Assembly (NCBI GenBank): GCA_903829855.1
Contig: CAIKRN010000006.1
Location: 1-22,422, forward strand
Direction: 5' to 3'
Length of the DNA stretch: 22,422 nucleotides
Source of the DNA: an uncultured Opitutia bacterium
Lineage (GTDB): Bacteria; Verrucomicrobiota; Verrucomicrobiia; Opitutales; UBA953
Notes under the pieces: generated by a model
Databases searched by the model: none
Seen by the model: the letters and a program-made list of their open reading frames with translations, nothing else
What the model was told of the DNA's origin: nothing
Part shown: piece by piece, positions 1 through 7,408 of the stretch
Numbering within the stretch: position 1 is the stretch's first letter
How the letters are laid out: every line of letters starts with the position of its first letter
Translations under genes and position numbers: made by a program

Positions 1-867
1 CAACTCCTCGGTAAAGGTCTTCTTCGGCTTCTTGGGGTTAGGAGCGAAGTGTTTATTAAAGGTCACCGACTTGGACTCCAAGTCAATGCCTTTGACCGTG
101 TAGAGGGCATCCTTATAGGTGAAGGTTTGGCCCACAGTGTGGAGCGTCAGGCTCCAAGCGGGGTCAGAGGTGGAGACGATTAAGATATCCGTCCGGCCTT
201 TGAATTGGAGAGGCTTAATATCGTCGATTTCGACGGTCTGTCCGAACTGACGGTCTTCCACGGTGAGCACATTCCGATCAGTGATGAAGCCGTCCGCATC
301 CTTCTCCTTGCGGAACTCGTATTTCAGAATCGTGAGATAAGGCGCTTCCTCGATGGGCTTCTTAATCTTGGCGTGGTCGATATACTGCTTGGTCTTGATG
401 TTCTGCAGGGAGAACTCGCGGTCCTCCTCCTTGCCAGAGCGGGCCTTTAGCGTGGAGCTCAAGATGAATGGATAGGTCGGGTGACCGACAGACACGAGGG
501 CGACACCAAACGGAGGCATAACTTCCGCCTTACGACGACGGGGCACGTAGTCTTTCAGGACTGGATCCCAAACGATGTCGATGGTGGTAAACAAATCATA
601 ATCCCAACTATCTTCATTCTCATCCGGACTAAGCCAGTCTTTCACATTATCCTCAAGCGACGCGCGGGGCGAGGGTGGGTAAACTGCACCTAAAGAAGGA
701 AGTTCACTGAGATCGTGCAGGTTTTTAGCCTTGGCCGCATCGTCCAGAACAATGGGCGTAATCAAACTGGGGAATGCACCCATTTGTAAGCCAGCGAACG
801 CGGCGACGCCGATGAGCAGCAAGGCCAATGACAGCGAGATGAGAAGGATGTCCTTACGGGGATTCAT
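1..867 (-). CDS. Amuc_1099-like pilus-locus protein (3' end outside window)
   Basis: This frame is open for 289 codons from an ATG at 865-867 to the window edge with no stop, so the C-terminus is missing. The protein starts MNPRKDILLI and has one strongly hydrophobic segment at about residues 7-28, an uncleaved anchor or a signal peptide. An acidic, Trp-containing stretch follows (DNVKDW, then DENEDSWDYD), then a mostly beta-looking region ending near the edge in PNPKKPKKTF. It lies 12 bases after the Amuc_1100-like gene, as the last visible gene of the pilus operon. Its position equals that of Amuc_1099, between Amuc_1100 and the secretin Amuc_1098, in Akkermansia. I infer an envelope-anchored accessory protein of the pilus or secretin apparatus. 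No enzymatic motif was seen. The family call rests on gene order more than on sequence motifs. Confidence 0.75.
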   Translation of the reverse strand, partial: MNPRKDILLISLSLALLLIGVAAFAGLQMGAFPSLITPIVLDDAAKAKNLHDLSELPSLGAVYPPSPRASLEDNVKDWLSPDENEDSWDYDLFTTIDIVWDPVLKDYVPRRRKAEVMPPFGVALVSVGHPTYPFILSSTLKARSGKEEDREFSLQNIKTKQYIDHAKIKKPIEEAPYLTILKYEFRKEKDADGFITDRNVLTVEDRQFGQTVEIDDIKPLQFKGRTDILIVSTSDPAWSLTLHTVGQTFTYKDALYTVKGIDLESKSVTFNKHFAPNPKKPKKTFTEEL

Positions 868-879
868 AGCCGTTTTGCG

Positions 880-2010
880 TTATTTCTTGGGTTCTCCTTC
901 GGCGGCAGCCGGAGCCTTCGGCTCGGGCAGAGAAAGATAGTCGATCTGCACCATGAAGGCGGAGGGGGCCTCTTTCATCACCACGGGGCGCTCGTCGCGC
1001 TGTGAGGCGACGGGAGCACCAGGCTTGCCTGTATTTGCTGAAGCTGCGCCGCTGTCGCCGTTGAAAAAAGAGGCGGCCAAACTGGCGGGCACACCACCCG
1101 CAGGGGCCGGCGCGCTCGTGGCTGACGCAACGGTGGCCGCTGATACCGTCGACAGCAGTTTCTCATTTTCGCGGGTAGCCGGCGCCACTTCGACGGAGGT
1201 AATGGCGAAGGGACGACCTGAGTTCCGGATTTTGTTGATGAAAGTCCTGAGCGTGGGCGTATGGGCGACGAAACGTACCCGAAAAGAAAGTGTCTCGACC
1301 AAGCCTTTGCGGTCAAAAGTGCGCGTGGGCAAGAATTCGTCGGGCTCATTATGAGCACCTTCGGCCTCAGGTCCATAGGTGCCCGCCCCAGGCTTTCCCT
1401 CAGGAATCAGTACAAACGTTTCAACCGGTTCACGATCGACTGACTCTAAGAGAATCGGCACTCCGGGCGGCCGAGACTCAATGAGCTGGTGAATCAGGAA
1501 ATCGATAATCTGCCGCTGCTGATCAACTTGCTGGAGTTCGCGCTTAGGGGAGGTGCCTGGATTCCGGATGTAGCGTCGGAAGCCAAAGTCGGACTGCTCT
1601 CCGGCGGGCAACTTAACATCTTGTTCCTTCGCAAACTTACGCCACTCATCGACCGACTGCTTGAGTTGAGAGGCGAGCTCGGAAGAACTGGTGGCAGCTT
1701 TGCCGCGAATGGCGCCTTCCGGGTTTCCAGCGATATTCGCCTTCAGCAAATCGATGTGCTTGGCCAGTGCCGCGATATCATCCTCCGACAGCTTGACGTT
1801 GTCAGCTGTGAGCGAGATGGCGGGAGCTCCCGGCGCAAGGGGGTGGCCTTTAATCAGCGTATCCGTGTCGAGGCGCGTCCGCGCGAGCGACTTGGCGGAC
1901 TTTTCCTTCGCGAGGTATTCTTGAACACTTAAGGCACATCCCGCGACAAACAGACCACCCAGCAAAATGAGGGCGGTGTAAAAAAGCTTATTCTTCTTAA
2001 ACTTATCCAT
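880..2010 (-). CDS. Amuc_1100-like (PilO-type) pilus-associated protein
   Basis: 376 residues from an ATG, stop TAA, 3 bases after the PilM-PilN gene. The N-terminus is basic (MDKFKKNK) and is followed by one hydrophobic segment at residues 9-28. Then come a helical, probably coiled-coil stretch (to about 160), an alpha/beta domain (about 200-275), an Ala/Pro/Gly-rich insert (about 285-335) and a last beta strand (FMVQIDYLSL) before an Ala/Glu/Lys tail. One membrane anchor, coiled coil and ferredoxin-like domain is the PilO/GspM plan. The Ala/Pro-rich insert before the last strand also occurs in Akkermansia Amuc_1100, which has about 317 residues. Gene order (after PilM, before Amuc_1099-like) supports this. 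The predicted role is a periplasmic alignment-complex component of a type IV-like pilus. One oddity is VAGC at residues 22-25, which resembles a lipobox, so it could instead be a lipoprotein. Confidence 0.78.
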   Translation of the reverse strand: MDKFKKNKLFYTALILLGGLFVAGCALSVQEYLAKEKSAKSLARTRLDTDTLIKGHPLAPGAPAISLTADNVKLSEDDIAALAKHIDLLKANIAGNPEGAIRGKAATSSSELASQLKQSVDEWRKFAKEQDVKLPAGEQSDFGFRRYIRNPGTSPKRELQQVDQQRQIIDFLIHQLIESRPPGVPILLESVDREPVETFVLIPEGKPGAGTYGPEAEGAHNEPDEFLPTRTFDRKGLVETLSFRVRFVAHTPTLRTFINKIRNSGRPFAITSVEVAPATRENEKLLSTVSAATVASATSAPAPAGGVPASLAASFFNGDSGAASANTGKPGAPVASQRDERPVVMKEAPSAFMVQIDYLSLPEPKAPAAAEGEPKK

Positions 2011-2013
2011 GGA

Positions 2014-3729
2014 TTAGAGGGCCTTGTCTGGTCGGATGACCAAAGTGAAGGTGATCTTCGGGGTATTGGACGAAGTCAGGTTATTCTTGATTTCGTCGTC
2101 GGGAATCGACGCGACATAGGGAGACTTGCGAACTTCATCAAGAAGCTGCTTCTGCCGACTATTGAGTACTTTGGCATTCAGTGGACCGGCCACGAACTGC
2201 GGTCCGACCAGATGGACCTCGGGCAATAGAACGCGAGCGGTGATGGTCACCTTGGCCTGGAATAACGGCGTAGGGATGGGCTGACCCTCAACGCGCGGCG
2301 GGGTCGGCAATGGCTCGTAGCGCACGTGCAATTCTTCAATCCACGTGTTTTTGCAATTACCCACCCGAGCCTGGAGGTCACCCAGAAAGGCTGGCCAGTT
2401 CGAACGGTTAAGCACCACGGACTCCAACTCGCGCGTCACCCCTTGGAGCTCGACGGCTTTCTTGTAAGATTCATTCAACGAACCCATGTACTTGCCGAGT
2501 TCAGTTTTCTTCGTGGTCAACGTCTGGATTTTCTCGGCATTCTGAGAGGCAGCGGCGTCAAACGCCATCCAGACGGGCCACGGAGAAATGGCGGCGAGGA
2601 GCGCAGCCACGAGCAAGCCAGGTTTGCGGGCGTCGAAGGCCAGCTGCGAAGCGATGTCGCGCGGGACGAGATTTACGCCGGCCGTCTGCGGCAAAATGAG
2701 GCGGGCTGCTTCGCCGATGACTTCAGAAATCTGGTAGCGCGCCCGCTGCACGTGCTCCGTATTGATTTCCGCACCGAGGGTGAGCACGGAAGAGGGGTCG
2801 AAGGGTTCGACGGGCAGGCGTAACGTCTCGCAGAGTTGCTCCGAGAGGCCAGGGACCTGAGAGCCACGACCGGTGATGAGAATCCGGGCCGGCTGACGTC
2901 CGTTCGTGCCACGGCGAACATTGATCAGGCGCCGATTGATGTCCTGAGCTAGACGGCGGATAAAGGTCTGCGAGTTGGCCTGCAGAATCGCCACCTGCGG
3001 GTCGGCCTCGGCCAGATGAATCACCCCGGAGAAATAGCCGACCTTGATGGCCTCGGCGGTGGCGAACGGCTGCCCGGTGTTATCCGAGACGCCCTGGGTG
3101 AGGAGATTACCCCCGATGTTGGTGGCCGTCTGGATATTTACGCCACCCGGGCCGACAAAACTTAGCGTGGTGGAACGTGCTCCCACGTTGATGATGAGGA
3201 CTTCTTCCGCAGTGGAGCCGCCAGCTAAGCGGAATGCTTGGCTGTCCAGCAAAGGTGCTGCCTGAATCGTGGACGGACGCAGGCCAGTCCCCGAGACCAG
3301 GGTTGCGATGCGCGTGGCGATTTCCGTGCGCAGCGCGAAGAGCAGCACCTCGGCTTCCACGCCATCGGAAGACATTACCTGGCTGTCCCAGATGACTTCG
3401 TTTAATGGGTAGGGAATCGCGTTCTGCGCCTCGAAGGCAACAATCTGGGCCTGACGCTGGCGCTCCACTTGGGGCACCTTCAACGGCTTCTGCAGCAGAA
3501 GGAAGGCGGGGGCGATCACCGTCACACGGCCACGAAGCTGGTGGGCGGTAACGAGGTCGTTAAGGGCCGCAATCGCCGCGTTCAACCACTCGTCTTCGCC
3601 CGTGAGGCCCGGAGCGATTTCCTCGACATAAAAACGCTCGAGGACGAGGCTGCCCGAATCGACGGTGAACTGGGAGACCGAGACGTTGGACGCGGCCAGA
3701 TTAACAATGGTGGCCTTTTTCTGGCTCAT
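2014..3729 (-). CDS. pilM: PilM-PilN fusion, type IV pilus inner-membrane platform (Amuc_1101-like)
   Basis: 571 residues from an ATG. Residues 1 to about 345 form a PilM-type actin-like ATPase domain. It has an N-terminal strand-rich start, IPYPLNEVIWD (105-115), a nucleotide-phosphate strand at EEVLIINVGARSTTL (175-189), NIGGNLLTQ (204-212) and ILITGRGSQVPGL (283-295). At 352-358 the sequence VNLVPRD resembles the INLLP motif at the N-terminus of PilN, which docks into PilM in known systems. A transmembrane helix (about 370-390), a coiled coil (about 395-440) and a periplasmic alpha/beta region (about 445-571) follow, as in PilN. PilM and PilN are therefore joined in one chain, which explains the length of 571 against roughly 350 for stand-alone PilM. 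It lies between the Amuc_1102-like gene (20-base gap) and the Amuc_1100-like gene (3-base gap). The predicted role is to bind ATP and link cytoplasmic motor parts to the periplasmic alignment complex. Confidence 0.88.
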   Translation of the reverse strand: MSQKKATIVNLAASNVSVSQFTVDSGSLVLERFYVEEIAPGLTGEDEWLNAAIAALNDLVTAHQLRGRVTVIAPAFLLLQKPLKVPQVERQRQAQIVAFEAQNAIPYPLNEVIWDSQVMSSDGVEAEVLLFALRTEIATRIATLVSGTGLRPSTIQAAPLLDSQAFRLAGGSTAEEVLIINVGARSTTLSFVGPGGVNIQTATNIGGNLLTQGVSDNTGQPFATAEAIKVGYFSGVIHLAEADPQVAILQANSQTFIRRLAQDINRRLINVRRGTNGRQPARILITGRGSQVPGLSEQLCETLRLPVEPFDPSSVLTLGAEINTEHVQRARYQISEVIGEAARLILPQTAGVNLVPRDIASQLAFDARKPGLLVAALLAAISPWPVWMAFDAAASQNAEKIQTLTTKKTELGKYMGSLNESYKKAVELQGVTRELESVVLNRSNWPAFLGDLQARVGNCKNTWIEELHVRYEPLPTPPRVEGQPIPTPLFQAKVTITARVLLPEVHLVGPQFVAGPLNAKVLNSRQKQLLDEVRKSPYVASIPDDEIKNNLTSSNTPKITFTLVIRPDKAL

Positions 3730-3749
3730 ACAAAACGGGGTGGGGAGGA

Positions 3750-4457
3750 TTAGCGGGAACCTGCGTCCTCCCGAATAAACTCAGGCGAAGGCGGCACGGA
3801 AGCCTCCATCGGATAAAGCAAGAGGTACTGCGGGCGCAGGATACCAGGATTTGAACCCACGCCGCGGTCGGCTGAATCCTTAGCACCATCAAAAAGCTTC
3901 TTATCTAGAATCTGTTTATGGACGGCCAGCACTTGGTCGGTGATGACCTTACCCTTTTCGTCGTAAATCGGCTGTTCAGTGCCGCCGACCTCAAGCTGCA
4001 CGAAATAGTAGTCCGGCTCTTTGCGAAGGCGGTCACGTTTCACGATGTCCCCCGGCAGATAAAATGAAACCGAGCGGGGTTGATTGATTTCCATCGTCAT
4101 CACGGTGGCTGTTGCTCGGTAGTAATTAAACTCCGTCGCGTCTTTGGCATTCTGTCCCTTGTAAATTTGCGTAACGGTAACCTTGATCTTGTCGACCCAC
4201 TGCTTGTTGGCCGCTTTCTTTCCTTCCTTAGGCTCCTTCGTGTCGGGATTAAAGTTGGCCTGAAGCTCCACCATCATGCGGTTCCAAGGGTTAGGTTGGT
4301 TACCGATTTTCAGCTGATCGAACTTAACCGCCCGGATAAAAACAGGGCTTTTGCCACCCGTCGGGGCGCCTTCGCCCTTGGTACTTTGGGCGAAAGAAGC
4401 CGTCAAAGAGAGAGCTACTGCCATTACATAGGCAAAAACAGCACGTGCTTGGGGCAT
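3750..4457 (-). CDS. Amuc_1102-like exported pilus-locus protein
   Basis: 235 residues when started at the ATG at 4455-4457. A TTG at 4475 would add six residues, but the ATG gives a cleaner signal peptide (hydrophobic core YVMAVALSL, likely cut after SFA). The mature protein begins with a Gly/Lys-rich stretch, then a beta-rich domain (VFIRAVKFDQL, MMVELQANF) with a charged Lys-rich loop (about 70-85), and ends in a stretch with several prolines. No enzyme motif was seen. It is the first gene of the pilus operon, 20 bases before pilM, where Akkermansia has Amuc_1102. It is probably a periplasmic or outer-membrane-facing accessory protein of the pilus. The call rests on synteny, length and export signal; there is no motif that would prove it alone. 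Confidence 0.72.
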   Translation of the reverse strand: MPQARAVFAYVMAVALSLTASFAQSTKGEGAPTGGKSPVFIRAVKFDQLKIGNQPNPWNRMMVELQANFNPDTKEPKEGKKAANKQWVDKIKVTVTQIYKGQNAKDATEFNYYRATATVMTMEINQPRSVSFYLPGDIVKRDRLRKEPDYYFVQLEVGGTEQPIYDEKGKVITDQVLAVHKQILDKKLFDGAKDSADRGVGSNPGILRPQYLLLYPMEASVPPSPEFIREDAGSR

Positions 4458-4517
4458 GGGGAAGAATACTATCAAGGATGAGCGACAGATAGGGCAAACG
4501 CAAAATGTCCGTAAAGA

Positions 4518-4547
4518 CTGACAGCGGGGATGCGGAACTTTTATCTA
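4518..4547 (+). promoter_or_regulatory. Candidate promoter of the metal-importer operon
   Basis: CTGACA (4518-4523) resembles a -35 box (5 of 6 with TTGACA) and TATCTA (4542-4547) is a weak -10, separated by 18 bases. They lie 42-71 bases before the importer's first start codon and directly before a 15-bp palindrome. The fit is modest and the region is shared with the divergent pilus operon, for which no convincing promoter was found. Confidence 0.3.
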
Positions 4548-4548
4548 T

Positions 4549-4563
4549 TGCAACTTTGTTGCA
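4549..4563. promoter_or_regulatory. 15-bp palindrome, candidate Zur/Fur-family operator
   Basis: The sequence TGCAACTTTGTTGCA has perfect 6-bp arms (TGCAAC and GTTGCA) around TTT. It lies 25 bases before the ATG of the binding-protein gene and just after the candidate -10 box. Fur-family boxes are typically about 15 bp with TG at one end and CA at the other, as here, and zinc-importer operons are commonly repressed by Zur. The exact base pattern differs from the AT-rich consensus of enterobacteria, so the assignment is inference from position and symmetry. No Fur-family regulator gene lies in the window. Confidence 0.45.
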
Positions 4564-4588
4564 TCTGGATTCCTTCCGGGCCTGAGAC

Positions 4589-5464
4589 ATGAAGCGTGCT
4601 TTGACATTCATCTTCTGCACGCTTTTCGGGGGAGCCGATTTGGGCGCGCAAAGCATGGACTCTTTCCAGATTGTAGCCAGCTTCACCGTGGTCAAAGACT
4701 GGTGTCAAGTTGCTGTCAATAAAGGAGTTACTATTACTTGTCTTGTCCCAGAAAGAAGCGAGCTTCATGGCTTTCAATTAAGCGCCAAGGATGCTCAAAA
4801 GCTCGATCGTGCATCGCTCATTGTGGGCATGTCGCCCGACCTCGAGCCTTGGCTGGCCACTTGGGTTAAGGCCAACCACCGAGAGGCCCGGATGACCTGG
4901 CTGAGCCCAACTTCAATCGTCTCCTCGGCTGAAAACGACCCCCACCGATGGACCGACCCCCAGGAGGTCGTAAAATTGCTCCAAACTCTACACCAAGCCT
5001 TGGCCGCTGCCTCCACCCCCGGTGTCTCGCCCGATGCTTGCGAACGGCAGCTAGCTGAAGTCCGGGCGGTAGACCGAGAACTGGCGGAGCTTTTCCGGGC
5101 CCTTCCGGCTGGCTCGCGCTCCCTGATCACCCAGCACCCCAACCTGGGCTGGTTTGCCCGGCGATATGGGCTGAATATCGTAGGCACCATCCTCGCCAGT
5201 GGCTCGGCCGAAGCTGCCGACCCATCCGCCCGGCATTACTCCAATCTGCTCGCCGTGATTCGTTCCCAGCGGGTGCGAGTCATTGTCACCGACGAGGGGC
5301 AAAACGAAATTTTGGCCCAGCGCCTCGCGAAGGATGCGGGGATCCCGGCTCCCGTGGGGCTTTCCTTTGAGTACCTCGAGCCAACCGGTCAGGACGGAAA
5401 CACTTGGGCCTCGATGATGCGTCGCAATAGCCGACGACTCCACGCCGCGTTAATCGCCCCATGA
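4589..5464 (+). CDS. znuA: Metal ABC transporter substrate-binding protein (cluster A-I, ZnuA/TroA type)
   Basis: 291 residues from an ATG, with a likely signal peptide at 1 to about 20. The four metal-ligand positions of the ZnuA/TroA/PsaA family can be placed: His60 (SELHGF), His119 (DPHRWTDP), His183 (TQHPNLGWFARRYGL) and an acidic residue in VIVTDEGQN (Asp235 or Glu236). The usual first motif DPHxYxPT is altered to ELHGFQLS and the third, usually HDAF/GYF, reads HPNLGWF. The family backbone helix is present as EPWLATWV. It captures Zn2+ or Mn2+ in the periplasm for the membrane pump encoded next. The His-rich loop of E. coli ZnuA is absent, so the metal cannot be fixed from sequence. It starts the three-gene operon and overlaps the ATPase gene by 4 bases (ATGA). 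A Zur-like palindrome lies upstream. Confidence 0.87.
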   Translation: MKRALTFIFCTLFGGADLGAQSMDSFQIVASFTVVKDWCQVAVNKGVTITCLVPERSELHGFQLSAKDAQKLDRASLIVGMSPDLEPWLATWVKANHREARMTWLSPTSIVSSAENDPHRWTDPQEVVKLLQTLHQALAAASTPGVSPDACERQLAEVRAVDRELAELFRALPAGSRSLITQHPNLGWFARRYGLNIVGTILASGSAEAADPSARHYSNLLAVIRSQRVRVIVTDEGQNEILAQRLAKDAGIPAPVGLSFEYLEPTGQDGNTWASMMRRNSRRLHAALIAP

Positions 5465-6246
5465 GTCCAACTCCCTCCTCATGGCCGAGTCGCCTCAGCC
5501 GAGCGATGTTCGCACTGCTTCCAACCCTCCCTTATGCATCGCCAGAGAAGCCTGGCTGCGGAGGAATCGCCATTCTCGCCACTACTCTCACGGCACGGGC
5601 TCGGGCCGATGGACCGGCGGCGTTCCGCGACGCGAGCTTCGAAATTCCCTGCGGGTGCCGGGCGGCGCTCATCGGCCCGAACGGCTCGGGTAAGTCCACC
5701 CTGCTCCGCGTCCTCGCTGGATTGACGCCGGCGGAAAGCGGGACGGTGCTCATCGGTGACTCGTCCCCGCGGACCGGACGGCGGCATATCGCCTACCTCT
5801 CCCAGCGCCCGCACCTGACGGCCTATTTTCCGTTGAAGCTGCGCCGACTCGTCCAGATGGGCACTTACGCCCACCACGGTTGGCTGGAAGAATGTTTCCA
5901 TGGCGACCACGCCGTCGACCTCGCCCTCGAACGCATGGGACTCACCGACCTCGCCGACCGAGCGGTGCACACGCTCTCGGGCGGACAACTGCAGCGCGGC
6001 CTGATTGCCCGCGCAATCGTGCAAGGCGCGGAAATTCTTTTGCTCGATGAACCCTACGCGGCCCTCGATCAATCCAGCCGGGAAATTATCGATCGATTTC
6101 TCTTCAGTCAGCGACAGCACTTCACGGTGCTGATGGCGACGCACGATCCGGCCGACCTCGCACGCTTCGACCGCGTCCTCGAGATGCGTAATCACACCGT
6201 GATCACCCAAAAGGCATGCGAAGGGCATGACCACCGCCATGCTTGA
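5461..6246 (+). CDS. znuC: Metal ABC transporter ATP-binding protein (ZnuC type)
   Basis: 261 residues; its ATG overlaps the previous stop as ATGA, which supports this start and suggests coupled translation. All ABC ATPase motifs are present: Walker A GPNGSGKST (72-80), Q-loop Gln115 (YLSQ), signature LSGGQ (172-176), Walker B ILLLDEP (192-198) and H-loop His228 (ATHD). The domain itself begins near residue 35, so the N-terminus carries about 30 extra residues compared with typical ZnuC; an internal start at Met16 is possible. The C-terminus ends with three histidines in GHDHRHA and overlaps the permease gene by 20 bases. It powers metal import through the next gene's product at the cytoplasmic face of the membrane. 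Confidence 0.92.
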   Translation: MSPTPSSWPSRLSRAMFALLPTLPYASPEKPGCGGIAILATTLTARARADGPAAFRDASFEIPCGCRAALIGPNGSGKSTLLRVLAGLTPAESGTVLIGDSSPRTGRRHIAYLSQRPHLTAYFPLKLRRLVQMGTYAHHGWLEECFHGDHAVDLALERMGLTDLADRAVHTLSGGQLQRGLIARAIVQGAEILLLDEPYAALDQSSREIIDRFLFSQRQHFTVLMATHDPADLARFDRVLEMRNHTVITQKACEGHDHRHA

Positions 6247-7051
6247 AACCCTCCGCGAGCCCCTCGGTGAACCTTTTTTTGTCCGCGCCTTAACGGCGGT
6301 GGTGATCAGCGGAGTGACCTGCGCCTGCCTCGGCGCCTATGTCGTGCTCCGTCGCATGGCGTTCGTCAGCACGGCACTCACCCATTCCATTCTGCCCGGC
6401 GTCGTCGCAGCGATGCTCCTCGGCTGGTCACCTTATCTCGGGGCACTCGGTGCCGCCCTGCTCACTGCCGCCGGAGCCGCCTGGCTGGCTTCACGGCGCG
6501 ATACGAGTGAAGATAGTGCCGTGGGCGTCATGCTCTCGGTGATGTTCGCCGCAGGCATCGCACTCATGCAGCAGGCTAACTCTTGGCGCGACTTTGCGGG
6601 ACTACTCTTCGGCAGCGTGGTATCCGTCGGCCCGGAGGACTTAATCGTCATCGGCCTCACCGCAGCGGTGGTACTCATCGGACTACGCTTACTGCATAAG
6701 GAGCTCGAGCTCGCGTCGTTTGATGAAGAATACGCCCACCTGCTCGGAGCACGCCCCGGACTCATGCGCGTGGTGCTACTCGCACTCGTCGCGCTCGGAG
6801 CGGTCTCGTGCGTGCGCCTCGTGGGAGCCTTGCTCACCACCGCCCTGTTCGTGATCCCTGCGGCGACCGGCGTGCTCCTCGGTCGCACCTTGCCGCAAGT
6901 GATGGCATGGGGCTCCGCCTGCGCCGTCGCCGGCGGCGTCGTCGGCCTTTATCTTTCCTACTATTTCCCAGCCGTTCCTTCGGGCGCCGGCATCGTGCTC
7001 TGCTGTGCCCTGCCCTACCTAGCGGCACGCCTCATCGCGCCGCGACGTTAA
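6227..7051 (+). CDS. znuB: Metal ABC transporter permease (ZnuB type)
   Basis: 274 residues, almost wholly hydrophobic, with about eight predicted membrane helices, as expected for the ABC-3 permease family. Family features include the early segment GVTCACLGAYVVLRRMAFVS, followed by ALTHSILPG, and a charged cytoplasmic stretch (ELELASFDEEYAHLLG) likely to contact the ATPase. It overlaps the ATPase gene by 20 bases. A second in-frame ATG at 6239 is equally possible, with GAAGGG at 6220-6225 as a weak ribosome site. The stop TAA directly abuts the stop of the convergent gene at 7052, with no base between. It forms the channel for Zn2+ or Mn2+ import. Confidence 0.9.
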   Translation: MTTAMLETLREPLGEPFFVRALTAVVISGVTCACLGAYVVLRRMAFVSTALTHSILPGVVAAMLLGWSPYLGALGAALLTAAGAAWLASRRDTSEDSAVGVMLSVMFAAGIALMQQANSWRDFAGLLFGSVVSVGPEDLIVIGLTAAVVLIGLRLLHKELELASFDEEYAHLLGARPGLMRVVLLALVALGAVSCVRLVGALLTTALFVIPAATGVLLGRTLPQVMAWGSACAVAGGVVGLYLSYYFPAVPSGAGIVLCCALPYLAARLIAPRR

Positions 7052-7065
7052 TTAGACGCGCGGCG
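7038..7065. terminator. GC-rich stem-loop enclosing both stop codons of a convergent pair
   Basis: A perfect 7-bp stem (CGCCGCG at 7038-7044, CGCGGCG at 7059-7065) has a 14-base AT-richer loop that contains the stop codons of both znuB and the opposing gene. No T-tract follows on either strand. It may slow or end transcription from both sides, or it may be a chance product of high G+C. Confidence 0.3.
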
Positions 7066-7408
7066 GACGGAGCGCGAGCGGCGGGCCCAGCACTTCCCGT
7101 GCAATCATCGCGCGACGCAAGGCGCCCCGGCCGCGAAAATCAGCATGTACCTTGGCCTGTGCCGGGCGAGTGACCTTCAGATTACTGGCGTCAAGGTGCA
7201 GCGCGCCAAGCACGGGCGGCACCTGCGGTACAGGCTCGATACTCGACTTCAAAGCTGGCGGGCGAGGGCGGCGGGTACGGCGCGGGATAGCTGGCGGCGC
7301 GATCGGGGCGACCTTCGTGGCTTCGGATTTTTTGATATAGTCGATCACCGCCTTCACGAGCGTGAAGACCACAAAGAGTAATCCGAAGGTGCCGATGCCC
7401 GCCTTCAT
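7052..7408 (-). CDS. Small single-pass membrane protein in the floA operon, function unknown
   Basis: 118 residues from an ATG. The start overlaps the floA stop by one base (TAATG), which implies translational coupling. One membrane helix lies at about residues 6-24 (GTFGLLFVVFTLVKAV), followed by an Arg/Pro-rich linker (IPRRTRRPRPPALK) and a compact basic C-terminal part (LHLDASNLKV, GALRRAMIAREVLG, ending PPRV). No family was recognised. Being third after nfeD and floA, it is probably a partner of the flotillin microdomain, which is inference from position only. The C-terminal segment GRGALRRAMIAREVLGPP could be a short interaction helix. The stop abuts the znuB stop head to head. Confidence 0.72.
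   Translation of the reverse strand: MKAGIGTFGLLFVVFTLVKAVIDYIKKSEATKVAPIAPPAIPRRTRRPRPPALKSSIEPVPQVPPVLGALHLDASNLKVTRPAQAKVHADFRGRGALRRAMIAREVLGPPLALRPPRV

Noticed and set aside
5479..6240. Open frame of 253 codons on the minus strand over znuC
   Set aside because: It is antisense to an ATPase gene with all ABC motifs, has no domain and includes low-complexity Arg/Glu stretches.
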